A stretch of DNA of 64,000 nt, from assembly GCF_011386835.1 (NCBI RefSeq), contig NC_088796.1:66167468-66231467 (forward strand), written 5' to 3'. The position numbers and the translations under genes were made by a program. Within the stretch, counting starts at the first letter, position 1; each line of letters begins with the position of its first letter. The notes below the pieces were generated by a model that worked only from the letters and a program-made list of their open reading frames with translations, searched no databases and had not been told where the DNA came from. Positions 1 through 12,400 of this stretch are shown here, piece after piece. This stretch comes from Chrysemys picta bellii (lineage: Eukaryota > Chordata > Testudines > Emydidae).

Positions 1-2082
1 GTATTGTTCTATGTAAGCTTGAGTTACTGACCCAATCTTCGGGCCTGGCCAAGCTGTTTCCAGCACAGGGAGAGAGTGGGGGAGAAAATGTTTTTCTGTC
101 ATCTGTGAGCTCCCTAGACCAACAGGGCTAGGTGGCTGGTTCAGCCTGAAGCACCCGTCAGAGCTGCTTTTATGCCAGCCAGGAATTCATCTATGCCTAA
201 GGACTTCCTTAGCTGCCCCCAAAGGTGTCACAATGTACTGAAAACCTGGGCCACCGACTTAACATAATATTGCCACTTAAAATATTATACAATTAATCAT
301 TAAATCTTTGGCTTCCTAGACAGAATCAGTGTGTTGTGAGTAACTGGAATAATTTGAGCATTTACATCTAAGACACTCCAGGTGTTGTAAAAATTAATAT
401 GATGTAACTGACACGTAGCATATTGCTTATTGTCCCCTAGGATCTGCACGAACAAAACATGTTGTATCTCCTGAGGCCAGTAAGATGAGGAAAGCATTTT
501 AATGAAGAAACAAAGCAGTTTAAAATAACATTTTGACACTAATATGAACCATATTTCCTAGACTTATGAACAAAGGCATTAACGTAGAGTGAAAACAAAA
601 AATATAATTAGGATATTTGGACTATGAGGCTTTTAGCAGGAAACACGATGTAAAGTAGAAAGATAAGGACCACAAATGAAAGGGAAGTAGATGGGCAGAA
701 GGTAGAAATGGCCAGTGGAGTGTTGTGGTGAGTCTGGCTGCAATAAAACCAGTCTGCAATTCCAGCATACAGCTCCAGTTTAGTACCAGGGAGGGCAGGG
801 AAGGCTGGGGTAAGAGTGAGACTATATGGAACCACTAACTCTTTCTTCCCTGCAAAATGGATATACAGAAGCTGGGGGAATTATTGCACCCCTGAAGCAG
901 TTGTAATGCAGTGCGGCTCTGTCAACACCCCATCACCTAGGAGATTAGGACTTCTTTTTCCAATCCCTACTGACCTACCAGTGCAAGCACCACTAATATT
1001 CAACCTATGCTATGGAAATCGGGGTTTTACCCTAAGGTGGCACTGTGGAGAAATATAAGCAGAAATACAGGACTTTTCATTCAGGAGATAAGAGCAAGAA
1101 AGATGACCTTGGGAGACATTTTGTAATCCCACTCTGACAGACTTGGGGGAGTTGCTTAACCACACTGTGCAATAATGCTACTGTACTTAACAACTTCATT
1201 GGAGCATTTAAAGTCTTCATCATTAATGTTAATCATCAAGGGGGTTTGAGATCTGCTAGAAGATACTTTATAAATGTAAGCAATTATTTTAAAGCCTTGA
1301 GTAGACCCCCAAATCCAACTTCCCAAGAAACCCATAATGACATCACTAAAGATCAATAGTTAATCCTCTCTGACAAATGTGTTTGGGTACCCCTACACAT
1401 GTGCACACTTTATAAGAGAAGAAACAGGTTTTCTGCTGCCATATTTAAAGTCCAGAGAAAGAGAAAGAGGAATGTTGAGGAGCAATGTGCTTGTCTGAAG
1501 TATCTGTGTCCCTGCACCTGTGCAGAGAGCAGAGCTGGGAGCTCACAGTGGGAAGTATACTTTCTCTGGATAGAGTAAGCACATCCTAAATGTCAGAGGC
1601 ACTTTGAATCCCAGACAAACTTCACTCACATGATGACCACCCTCTTGGCCAATACCAGGGACAAAATCAGGACCTCCAGAGCAAAACGCATGCTTCCCCT
1701 CTCTAAACACCACCCATTCCTACCAGTCATTGTCTCACCATTAGGAGCTGGCCCACTGTAAGCATCTGGGTGTGTGCTGGGAAGATGATTCTTTGGGATT
1801 CAGATTTCACTGTCACTGTTCACATTTTACATAAAAAGCAGATACCTGGGGGTATCTTTTGTCTCTTCTCTCCGGCTCCTGTGCTGCAGTATTGGAACAG
1901 AAGGCAGAGGGGTGGGTAGGTGGGCTAAAAACCCAACCACTTTCATATGATTTGGAATCATTAAGCTGTGCTCAGAGATAGTACATGCAACTGCATGATC
2001 TTATTACCATTGTCTTTGTCATCCCTCCCCACTTCCATTCTATTTTTTGTTATGCTTGCCTGTCATTTCTCATTTCTAATTA
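1..2082. other. No recognisable gene or repeat
   Basis: Only short open frames without codon-like structure or recognisable motifs are present on either strand. Base composition is AT-rich and unremarkable. I see no clear repeat terminus, tRNA or splice-bounded coding block. Diverged repeats could be missed by eye. Confidence 0.5.
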
Positions 2083-2200
2083 GACTCTAAGCTGCTTGGG
2101 GCAGGGGTCATTTCTTTATGTGTGTTTGTACAGTGCAATGGGGCCATGATCCTGATTGGGGCCTTTGAGTGCTATTATATTACAAACAAATAAGAAGGGC
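2083..2200 (+). repeat. L2 LINE 3' end fragment
   Basis: The stretch reads 'TAGACTCTAAGCTGCTTGG' followed by 'GGGCAGGGGTCA', then 'TTTGTACAGTGCAATGG' and a gap-interrupted tail ending in a run of ACAAA. This closely resembles the 3' terminal segment shared by vertebrate L2 LINEs and the SINEs that parasitise them (known family similarity). No coding part is attached, so it is a 3'-end remnant. A SINE sharing the L2 tail is the main alternative. Confidence 0.55.
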
Positions 2201-2301
2201 TGATTGTTCTTTTCCTAGAGATCGGGTTACATTTTCAAACCTTCTTTCCAGAAAAGTACTCCTTTTAAAATGGAAGCTGAGCATCTCCTTTATATTTTTA
2301 G

Positions 2302-2364
2302 CTCCCACTGGCAGTGGAGAGGAGATTTATGATCAGAGTTTTGTGGCCCTCAAGCCTGACAATG
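2302..2364 (+). other. Candidate 63-nt coding exon (unassigned)
   Basis: A polypyrimidine-rich tract ending in TTTTTAG lies directly before the segment, and GTGAGA follows it, so both splice signals match the vertebrate consensus. The segment is 63 nt, begins after codon position 1 and ends after codon position 1, so it could be skipped without changing frame. Read this way it gives 20 whole codons, beginning Pro-Thr-Gly-Ser-Gly-Glu-Glu-Ile and ending Leu-Lys-Pro-Asp-Asn, with no stop. I do not recognise the protein. No neighbouring exon is obvious within a few kilobases, so it could be a single exon of a long-intron gene, a retro-derived piece or chance. Confidence 0.3.
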
Positions 2365-2988
2365 GTGAGAAACAGCAGGTTGTGTTAAAAGTAGTAACTT
2401 TTTTCTATTCACCACTTTCACCTACTCCATTATGCTCTAAGTGATTTCCAAATGTTTCTCAAGTACAATTCTATTCCTTTATAAAAAGCTTCTTTCCATC
2501 TGTCTACACACTTAGACTCTTTTTAAAGTATTTTTCTGACTGGCAATGAGAGCTTCTTTAGGAGCAAAGCGGCATGACTTTATTTTCATTATGCCAGCAA
2601 GATAACTGTCTTGTTCTATTTGAAACACACAATCTCCATTTTATTGGTATCATGTAATTATATATTTCTAATGGAGCAAAAAAGCATTATGATATAAATG
2701 TATAAATTGTTCTACAGTCAAGACATTACCATGAACCTCATTGGGGACTCATTCTGTTCACAGTTCTTCATGTTTAATGTAGACTGATTTGCCAGTTTTT
2801 TATATTAACATTTGGTGCTCATCCAAATGTAATCTATGCATTTTCTGAAATTTGCCATCTTATAATGTGGTGATCATTTTTAATTGAAAATTCATGCAAA
2901 AATGTCTGCCATTGTAGCCTAATTGTTTGAGAACAGTACTCAAGTAAAAGAGAGAAACTGATCAAATTCTCATCTATTGCCAAACTCA

Positions 2989-3108
2989 GACCCCTATCCT
3001 GTAAACACTTATACAGCTCTTAATAATTTTATCATGAATAGCCCCATTGAATGGGGCAAATCATAGCAGTAAAGTAAAGCAGTCACATAAGTGTTTGCAG
3101 GATCAGGG
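2989..3108. mobile_element. Palindromic MITE, family A copy 1
   Basis: The left arm (around 2991-3014) and the right arm (around 3085-3108) are inverted copies built on CCTGTAAACACTTAT and ATAAGTGTTTGCAGG. The centre contains a short inverted stretch around CCCCATTGAATGGGG. A second copy with the same arms lies at 44246-44366, which shows that this is a dispersed family. It is a non-autonomous DNA-transposon-type hairpin without coding capacity. The superfamily is unclear because no convincing target duplication is visible. Confidence 0.55.
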
Positions 3109-3394
3109 CGTCAACTTGTGCAGCAGGATAAATGCAGTATACTCTGGCTTCTGCAGTACTAACTCCCCCTACTTCCTGTCCAATTTCTTTCCCCAGTGCT
3201 GTCTCCATATAATGGTCTGACAAATCAGCAAAATCCCTCAACAGTAAATACCATATTTTTTAGAAAAACAGGCATTGGTTGGGAGATGAGAAAGTATATG
3301 CACAATTGCACAAATGTAAATGTATACATCTAGGACCAAATAAAGTACTTACATGATGGGGAACTCTATCATGGGAAGAAGTGAATTTGAAAAG

Positions 3395-4655
3395 ATTATC
3401 AATTGAACATGAGTTTGCAATGCAATGCAATGCTGTGGCCAAAAGGACTAATGCAGTCCTTGGGTGCATAATCAGGGGAATTTCGAAGAGGAGCAGAGAT
3501 GTTATTTTATCTCTGTGTTTGGCATTAGTACAATCACTGCTGAAATAGTTTGTCCATTTCTGGTGCTCACAGTTCAAGAAGGATGTTGATAAATTGGAGA
3601 GGTTTCAGAGAAGAACCATGAGAATGATTAAAGGATTAGAAAACATGTTTTATAGTAATAGATAAGTTATTTTAACAAAAAGATTAACAGGTGACTTGAT
3701 TCCAGTCTATAAGTACCTACAGGGGAGCAAACATTTAATAATTTTAATCTAGCTTTAATAACTTTAGTCTAGCAGAGAAACCAGAGAAATATAATCCAAT
3801 GGCTGGAAGTTTATGCTCTACAAATTCAGACTGGAAATAAGGTGTAACTTTTTAACCACTGGAACAACTTACCAAGGGTTGTGGTGGATTCTCCATCACT
3901 GACAATTTTTAAATCAAGATTGGACATTTTTCTCAAAGATAAGCTCTTGGATTTATTTTGAGGAGGTTCTGTGGCCTGTGTTACATAGGATGTCAGGCTA
4001 GATCGGGGTGGGCAAATGTTTTAGCCCGAGGGCCACATTGGAGTTGCAAAACTATATGGAGGGCCGGGTAGGGAAGGCTGTGCCTCCCCAAACAGCCTGA
4101 CCCCCGCCCCTATCCGTCCCCTCCCACTTCCCGCCCCAACTGCCCCTCTCAGAACTCCTGACCCATCCAACCCTCCTGCTCGTTGTCCCCTAACCGCCCC
4201 CTCCTGGGACCCCCTGCCCCTAACTGCCCCTGGGATCCCACCCCTTCTCCCTGTCCCCTGACTATCCCGACCCCATCCACCCGCCACCCCCGTCCCCTGC
4301 TCCCCATCCCCCAGGACCCACTGCCCCTTATCCAACTCACCAGCCCCAGCCCCCTTACCATGCCTCTCAGAGCAGCATGTCTGGCCACCGCGCCACCCGT
4401 CCAGAGCCAGACACGCTGTTGCACTGCCCTGGAGGAGCGTGCAGCCCTGCCGCCAACAGTACTGCCCGCGTGATGGCGTGGCTGTGGGGGAGAGGAGACA
4501 GGAGGGGAGGGGCTGGGGACTAGCCTCCCCAGCAGGGAGCTCAAGGACCGGGCAGGAGGGTCCCACGGGCCGGATGTGGCCTGCAGGCCATAGTTTGCCC
4601 ACCTCTATGCTAGATGATAACAATGGTCCATTCAGTCTTTGGAATCTATGAATCA
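3395..4655 (+). mobile_element. Old CR1 LINE 3' fragment, split by a hAT
   Basis: Plus-strand DNA from about 3395 to 4003 shows diverged traces of the CR1 ORF2 C-terminus: a block matching the 'ANAVLGCI' region, one matching the '[14 protein letters not shown]' region around 3590-3640, and the 'NHWNNLP' block around 3855-3880. The frame is broken many times. The 3' tail resumes after the inserted element, at about 4616-4655, ending near AATCTATGAATC, a typical CR1 octamer-like end. The copy is 5'-truncated and much more diverged than the other CR1 copies here, so it is probably the oldest. Confidence 0.65.
4004..4607. mobile_element. Non-autonomous hAT element inside the old CR1
   Basis: The ends are inverted: GGGGTGGGCAAA near 4005-4016 and TTTGCCCACCTCT at 4594-4606. 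The flanks are GGCTAGAT (3996-4003) and TGCTAGAT (4608-4615), an 8-bp target duplication with one mismatch, the size characteristic of hAT transposons. Removing the element restores a continuous CR1 tail. The interior is GC- and C-rich, which produces long open frames of up to 211 codons on both strands; these have low-complexity Pro/Gly/Arg composition and no transposase motif, so I treat them as non-coding. Confidence 0.75.
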
Positions 4656-6704
4656 TTCATGGGCTCTATAGTAAAATCCTCATTTGCTTCCAGATGAACT
4701 GATAAATCAAAAGAACGTAGCATTATTTTCAGCTGTAATATCAGCCCTTTTATTGACCACCGGAATCCCATCCTCAGGTTCTGACAAGTGCCTCCCTATT
4801 TACAGTTAAGTTTGGTAAATTAGACAAATTCTGAGTTGGCTATTGTTTTCCTGTAAAATTCTCTGATCTGAGGATAAACAGACCTAAATAAGAATATCAT
4901 GGGTCCGGTCCCCCTAGCAAATTTCTGGCCATGGCCTCTAGCTAATAATGCTTCTTTTGGAAAAATGCCTTTTTCTTTTGTGAATATGAAACCATCTCTA
5001 TAATTTAGTCTATTGGCCCTTTTTATTTTTAAAGGGATGACTCTGATCCAGGTACAGAACAGAGGAGTATGTTAATCTTTTGTCAGGAGACTGGTTTTCC
5101 CCTTTTAACAACATGACAATAGGATAAATGTTTAGAATCTCCACTATTGAAAGAAAGAAGGAATCAGTTATAAGCTATACAGATACTATGGTGAAGAGTG
5201 CTATAGAAAAACCTGGAATAAACAGATAGATACACGTTTGTATTGAACATAAGCTTGGCAAATGCAGTCCTCTACAAACAGACTCTCAGCTTCTGATATC
5301 ATTCTTTCATAATAAGGTGATCTTCACTATGATGAAATACCCACATAAAGCTGCAATGAAATTTTCACTGACCTCCATATAAGGAGAAAACAAGCCTATT
5401 TTTTACAAGATTTTCACGTATGTGACTGATTTGTCAGAAAGCACTGCCTTTTCACTGAAGCAGAGTGAATTTGAAAAGGGACACATTTTCAGTGTTGTTA
5501 ATTTCAACTCGTATATCTTCACACATCTCTAGCCTTCCATATTTTCAACCAAAAGACAAAATTCTAATAGAGGCATTTCAGTGTTTCTGACATTCCTCAC
5601 AGTTAATACTGTATAAATCCCACTTGAAACATTCTTCAGTGACAATACTAATTATGAAATAGAAGCCATATGGAATGATTTCATAGTACAACAAATGCAC
5701 ATTGCCTACATTTATCATTACTGTGTGACAGCAACAACAGAAAAATGAGTATAATAATAATAATTAATATAAAGTTCAACCTGGAAAAATTGTTGTAAAA
5801 ATTCAAAAACATTTTGTACCATATAGCTGCTATGTACAATTGTGAATATTTTATGATTTGAGGAGCAACAGAACACAACTTGATGAAAGTATGAAATTTA
5901 ATACACCCAAACAATAAACAATTCTCCCTTCTTTGGCAAAATCATTGCTAAAAATTTCTACTCTGAGCTTCATGGCTATGTATGTAGGAGGAGTTTTTCC
6001 TGTGTATTCTATAACCTATCTGTGCAGAAGCAGCAGAAAAGCTGCCATGCTTCCTGTGATTAGAGGAACATGGTTAGTTATGCCAAAGATTTTTTCATGT
6101 GAGTTCGGGTATGTTATTTAGACCCAACTCAACAAGGAACTTAAAGCACACAACTAACTTTAAGCATGTGATAAAATGGAATATCTTTCCAGAGAGCAGC
6201 ATCCAGCCTGTAGAATGAATGAGGAGAGAGTCTCATGGAAAAAATAATATGTGAGCAAGACTGTACCACAATGCATGAGCTCGGTGGATGAATTAAAGTT
6301 CCACAGGCAACTTAGTTCTGGCATTTCCTAACATTTGAGGGCCTGACTTTGCAACTTAAACATTATTTTAATGTAGCTTTTTAAATGTCACTTCCTCAGT
6401 AAAAAAAAAAAAAAAAACAGTCACCCCAGAAATTCCATCATGTGGAACCATGTTCACCTCACAGGGGTCATCAGCAGGGAGGACCCTTTAGATCAACTTT
6501 ACAGACCTCTCTCACTTGACCTAATGGCACAACTAATAGCAGTGGTAGGTTGTCTTCCTCTATGTGGATCAGCCACTAGACAGAGATGAAACACAATTTG
6601 CCAGTGTGTTTCACAGTTATCTGTTGACAGCAGAGGAAAGTTGAGAGTCAAAAATCCTGGGTTCTATTCCTGGATGGGAGTGTGCTTTAGTAGTTACAGA
6701 CTGT
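4656..6704. other. No gene seen; simple repeats only
   Basis: The stretch is AT-rich with no supportable coding region. It contains a short AAT-type run near 5752-5770 and an A-homopolymer of about 16 bases around 6402-6417 that could be the tail of a very old retrotransposed copy, although no body of such a copy is recognisable upstream. Confidence 0.5.
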
Positions 6705-7513
6705 TGTGGTCAAAGACACCCACGCAGTGATTTTAGTTCAAAGACGCAAGCCTGAGGCCAGTTTATTGACATACATACCAGTGCACTGGGGTGCAGTCCG
6801 AAGACTGACACCCCGAGTACCGCTCGCAGGTGGCTTTATTGCATTAAACCACAAGCAAAGTACAAACAATACATCATGAGTTAAGAAATTGGGGTTGGGG
6901 TCAGTTTCCCCCTCCCCCGGTATCCTCCTCATTATTTCCCAAGAGTTGGGTGTTTATTTGGGTAGAGGGGCGCTTGGTGGTTTTCCCTAGGGGTGGGACT
7001 TGGCACCAGTTTGGGTACATTTCTCGGCAAGGCACATGTTATTTTCCGAGGATTTTCGGTTAAAGGTTAAGGGGGGTTTATGAGGGGACGCTAAAAGAAG
7101 ATCTATGATTGGCTAATTTTGCTGATAGCTGGAATTGGAAAACTTTGCAGATAGCTGCAACTGCAAGAATGATCAGCTCTTTGCAAAAGCAATTTCTTAA
7201 TGTAAGCGGATATTCTATTTTTCCAGCAGTTTCATAAACTTGCGGTTATTATATTGCTAAAGCAGTTTCTGTTGTAACCTTTAGCATTGTTCTGTGTTTT
7301 TCTCTCCCCCGCCACCTCACCCCCCTCTGGCCATTACCCTTGACCGAGTTTGGCAGAGAACTGTGTTGTTCAGCCTTGCTCAGGCTTAGGCCTGTACTGC
7401 TCTGTGTAAGGGCAGTCAGCATAACAGATTTCTGTTGGAGGGTTTATTTCGGGGCCTTCAGATTCACAGCTCTGGCTATCAAAAAGTAGGCCCCCTTGTT
7501 CTATTTCCCCACA
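6705..7513 (-). repeat. 3' LTR of an endogenous retrovirus
   Basis: On the minus strand the segment starts TGTGGGG (at 7513) and ends CCACA (at 6705), giving short inverted LTR ends. Immediately upstream in the same orientation is a purine-rich tract, AGAGGAGGGAAAT (7514-7526), in the position expected for a polypurine tract. An AATAAA signal lies on the minus strand at 6762-6767, about 57 bases before the 3' end, and another at about 6835-6840. Env-like sequence precedes the tract. The distal 3 bases (6702-6704) could instead belong to the LTR. The provirus is incomplete: no matching 5' LTR is in the window. Confidence 0.6.
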
Positions 7514-8458
7514 ATTTCCCTCCTCTGATGCCATACAGGCATCACTATTCTTGTTTAGCAAAGAGGTCATAGGACAGTATTCGGATTCAGAGTTAATACT
7601 AAGGTGGGGTCCATGGGGTGGTTTGACTTTCCATACCTGCTGATTGATGACCAAGTCCCATAGACAGTTTGCCCATGGCCCAGGCACAAGCAATTGCACT
7701 GGAGCCCAGGTGCCATTAATAGGCCCTGAAGCTTGGAAGGTACATGCGACGGAGTCACAGCTCCATTGTGACAATGTTCACGTATGTCTCCACTTCCATA
7801 GCTTGGGTGGCACTCCCACAGTAGTGGTAAGGGTTTTGGGCCATTGCTGACCTAGGACATCACCTCGCATTTTATTTCTGCTAAGAGACCATTAAAGAAA
7901 TTCTGCATTTGGCTACAAGCTGAATCCCAACCGGTGTTTTTTCCTATTAAAACGAGGGTGTTTATTAATTTTTGTAAGAGGGTTTGGGTCGTGGTTCCCA
8001 GTTCTGACAGGGCATGGAGGGCTTTTATATTGGTATAGGTGTTGGTTAGCCTTGCCCCAGTAAGGAGGCCTGATGCTTTTTCCAAATTTTCCAGGTGTTC
8101 TTTATGATCTTGGGCCTTGTCTATTGTCCAAATAGTGGCTGTTTCTGATAAACCATGCAAGACCCCTTCTACTATGCCTCTTTTCCCTCGGTGGAAACTT
8201 TCCCACTGCACAAGCTGGGCTAACCGAATGGCTGCTCCCTGGGAGCAATTGGGGTACTGGGTAGTTATTTAGAAAGCAGAGAGGGGGAGTGAGAAGGTGA
8301 TCGTTCCCATAGTAGCATTTAGCAGAATCCACCATTGGAAACAACAATCCTGTCGGTAAGGTGTGCTATACCACATTTGTTGTTCCGAGACTTGAATTTT
8401 TTCTGAGGCTACGGCCAGACAGATTTGTATGGGAATTGGAGAAGACACTTTCATCAAG
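7514..8458 (-). pseudogene. Retroviral env-like remnant
   Basis: The minus strand carries overlapping open frames (7852-8211, 7370-7774 and shorter ones at 8102-8457) that lie just upstream of a polypurine tract and LTR. The position, a basic tetrapeptide-like site near the start of the 119-codon frame (about 8185), a helix-rich stretch after it, several Cys and Trp residues and an N-glycosylation sequon in the next frame suggest the transmembrane part of an envelope protein. The frames are offset and broken by stops, so no product is expected. The last part of the downstream frame runs into the LTR and is not envelope. The retroviral class is not determined. Position supports the call better than residue similarity does. 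Confidence 0.4.
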
Positions 8459-9357
8459 TTGTGTTCTGTTGCTCCTTAAATCATAAAATATTCACCTTCA
8501 AGCCTTCCCCTTTCTATCTCAGTGCCCTCTAGCGTCTACTTGTTCCAGTCTTCCCTCTCCACCTCTACCCTACCTTTTTCCCAATCCCTTCTCCCCACTC
8601 TGATTCCTGTCCCATTCCTCACCCCTCCAGCTCCTGTCCCAGTCTGCCCTCCTACCCACCAACCACACAGCTTCTGTCTCAGTCTCTCCCCTCCCACCAA
8701 ACTTTTCACTCCTCAGAATTCCAATCAGGCATGGTCCTCCTTCTCCTTCACAGTGCCTGGGCACTAGCAACAGAAGCATTGAAGAGATAGAGAGACTCTG
8801 TGGCTCAGTTCCATTGACCTGCACTACAGCAGCCCCTGGCCACCAGGAGAAGCAAAGGCAGAGAAAGTCCTACTCAGCCCTTGCAGCCCCAGTTGTTCTG
8901 TGAGGATGGTGCATGTGTAACCCACTAAACTTTGATTACATAAGTACCCATTGTAATTCCATTTTACTGCAGAAATAGTGAGTGGGTTCAGTCTGTCTTG
9001 ACAGTGGAACTTCCACTTATGGATAATAACATATAAGATAAATATGCAAATTTGGACAGTCATGGATGCCCATATCCTGAGTTTCTCCAGTTTGGAATAA
9101 AGAAACAAAAATGTAATAAAGCTGCTTAGATTAAAAAAAATCATTAAGTTTATAAAAGGACTATTTGAGGGTTAACTAAGACTTCTCGTAAATCTAAATG
9201 TAATCTTATCATTACACCAATACTGCGAATACTATGCAAACAAAAAAAAAATAGTATCAAACATACAGATTTATTCAGTACCAAAAGGTACACAGGCCTC
9301 AAATCCTATGCATTTAAAATACGGACTGCTGATTTGACATTAATGTTATCACAACGT
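8459..9357. other. No gene seen
   Basis: A C- and T-rich block (about 8505-8760) is open on both strands but has low-complexity Ser/Pro/Leu composition and no motif. The rest is AT-rich. No repeat boundary is recognised before the CR1 3' tail at 9361. The env-like remnant may extend a little into the start of this stretch. Confidence 0.4.
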
Positions 9358-9412
9358 CTTAGAATCATAGAATCATAGAATATCAGTATTGGAAGGGACC
9401 TCAAGAGGTCAT

Positions 9413-12400
9413 CTAGTCCAACCCCCTGCTCAAAGCAGGACCAATTCCCAAATAAATCATCCCAGCCAGGGCTTTGTCAAGCCAGGCCTTAAAAACCTCC
9501 AAGGAAGGAGACTCCATCACCTCCCTAGGTAACGCATTCCAGTGCTTCAACATCCTCCTAGTGAAATAGTGTTTCCTAATATCCAACCTGGATCTCCCCC
9601 ACTGCAACTTGAGACCATTGCTCCTTGTTCTGTCATCTGCCACCACTGAGAACAGCCGAGCTCCATCCTCTTTGGAACCCCCCTTCAGGTAGTTGAAGGC
9701 TGCTATCAAATCCCCCCTCATTCTTCTCTTCTAGAGACTAAACAATCCCAGTTCCCTCAGCCTCTCCTCATAAGTCATGTGCTCCAGACCCCTAATCATT
9801 TTGGTTGCCCTCCGCTGGACTCTTTCCAATTTTTCCACATCCTTCTTGTAGTGTGGGGCCCAGAACTGGACACAGTATTCCAGATGAGGCCTCACCAATG
9901 TCGAATAAAGGGGAACGATCACGTTCCTCGATCTGCTGGCAAAGCCTCTACATATACAGCCCAAAATGCCGTTAGCCTTCTTGGCAACAAGAGCACACTG
10001 TTGACTCATATCCAGCTTCTCATCCACTGTGACCCCTAGGTCCTTTTCTGCAGAACTGCTACCTAGCCATTCGGTCTCTAGTCTGTAGCAATGCATGGGA
10101 TTCTTCCGTCCTAAGTGCAGGACTCTGCACTTATCCTTGTTGAACCTCATCAGGTTTTTTTTTGGCCCAATCCTCTAATTTGTCTAGGTCCCTCTGTATC
10201 CGATCCCTACCCTCTAGTGTATCTACCACGCCTCCTAGTTTAGTGTCATCTGCAAACTTGCTGAGAGTTCAGTCCACACCATCCTCCAGATCATTAATAA
10301 AGATATTAAACAAAACCAGCCCCAGGACCGACACTTGGGGCACTCCGCTTGAAACCGGCTGCCAACTAGACATGGAGCCATTGATCACTACCCGTTGAGC
10401 CCGACGATCTAGCCAGCTTTCTATCCACCTTACAGTCCATTCATCCAGCCCATACTTCTTTAACTTGGCGGCAAGAATACTGTGGGAGACTGTATCAAAA
10501 GCTTTGCTAAAGTCAAGGAATAACTGTCCACTGCTTTCCCCTCATCCAAAGAGCCAGTTATCTCATCATAGAAGGCAATTAGGTTAGTCAGGCACGACTT
10601 CCCCTTGGTGAATCCATGCTGACTGTTCCTGCTCACTTTCCTCTCCTCTAAGTGTTTCATAATTGATTCCTTGAGGACCTGCTCCATGATTTTTCCAGGG
10701 ACTGAGGTAAGGCTGACTGGCCTGTAGTTCCCCGGATCCTCCTTCTTCCCTTTTTTAGGATGGGCACTACATTAGCCTGTTTTCCAGTCATCTGGGACCT
10801 CCCCCAATCGCCATGAGTTTTCAAAAATAATGGCTAATGGCTCTGCAATCTCATCCGCCAACTCCTTTAGCACCCTCGGATGCAGGGCATCCGGCCCCAT
10901 GGACTTGTGCACGTCCAGTTTTTCTAAATAGTCCCGAACCACTTCTTTCTCCACAGAGGGCTGGTCACCTTCTCCCCATATTGTGCTGCCCAGTGCAGCA
11001 GTCTGGGAGCTGACCTTGTTCGTGAAGACAGAGGCAAAAAAAGCATTGAGTACATTAGCTTTTTCCACATCCTCTGTCACTAGGTTGCCTCCCTCATTCA
11101 GTAAGGGGCCCACACTTTCCTTGACTTTCTTCTTGTTGCTACCTTAGAGACTAACAAATTTATTAGAGCATAAGCTTTCGTGGACTACAGCCCACTTCTT
11201 CGGATGCACTTCGGAAGTGGGCTGTAGTCCACGAAAGCTTATGCTCTAATAAATTTGTTAGTCTCTAAGGTGCCACAAGTACTCCTGTTCTTCTTTTTGC
11301 GGATACAGACTAACACGGCTGTTACTCTGAAACCTGTTCTTGTTGCTAACATACCTGAAGAAACCCTTCTTGTTACTCTTAACATCTCTTGCTAGCTGCA
11401 ACTCCAAGTGTGATTTGGCCTTCCTGATTTCACTCCTGCATGCCTGAGCAATAGTTTTATACTCCTCCCTGGTCATTTGTCCAATCTTCCACTTCTTGTA
11501 AGCTTCTTTTTTGCATTTAAGATCAGCAAGGATTTCACTGTTTAGCCAAGCTGGTCGCCTGCCATATTTACTATTCTTTCTACACACTGGGATGGTTTGT
11601 TCCTGCAACCGCAATAAGGATTCTTTAAAATACAGCCAGCTCTCCTGGACCCCTTTGCCCTTCATATTATTCTCCCAGGGGATCCTGCCCATCTGTTCCC
11701 TGAGGGAGTCAAAGTCTGCTTTTCTGAAGTCCAGGGTCCGTATTCTGCTGCTCTCCTTTCTTCCTTGTGTCAGGATCCTGAACTCGACCATCTCATGGTC
11801 ACTGCCTCCCAGGTTCCCATCCACTTTTGCTTCCCCTACTAATTCTTCCCTGTTTGTGAGCAGCAGGTCAAGAAAAGCTCTGCCCCTAGTTGGTTCCTCC
11901 AGCACTTGCACCAGGAAATTGTCCCCTACACTTTCCAAAAACTTCCTGGATTGTCTGTGCACCACTGTATTGCTCTCCCAGCAGATATCAGGGTGATTAA
12001 AGTCTCCCATGAAAACCAGGGCCTGTGATCTAGCAACTTCTGCTAGTTGCCAGAAGAAAGCCTCATCCACCTCATCCCCCTGGTCTGGTGGTCTATAGCA
12101 GACTCCAACCACGACATCACCCTTGTTGCTCACACTTCTCAACTTTATCCAGAGACTCTCAGGTTTTTCTGCAGTTTCATACCGGAGCTCTGAGCAGTCA
12201 TACTCCTCTCTTACATACAACGCAACTCCCCCACCTTTTCTGCCCTGCCTGTCCTTCCTGAACAGTTTATATCCATCCATTCATTACAGTACTACAGTGA
12301 GTTATCCCACCAAGTCTCTGTTATTCCAATCGCATCATAGTTCCCTGAATGTGCCAGGACTTCCAGTTCTCCCTGCTTGTTTCCCAGGCTTCTTGCATTT

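Noticed and set aside
4021..4656. 211-codon and 131-codon open frames
   Set aside because: They lie inside a C-rich hAT element with open frames on both strands, Pro/Gly/Arg-rich composition and no motif.
8522..8767. 81- and 84-codon overlapping frames
   Set aside because: Both are low-complexity products of a CT-rich stretch and lack motif or context.
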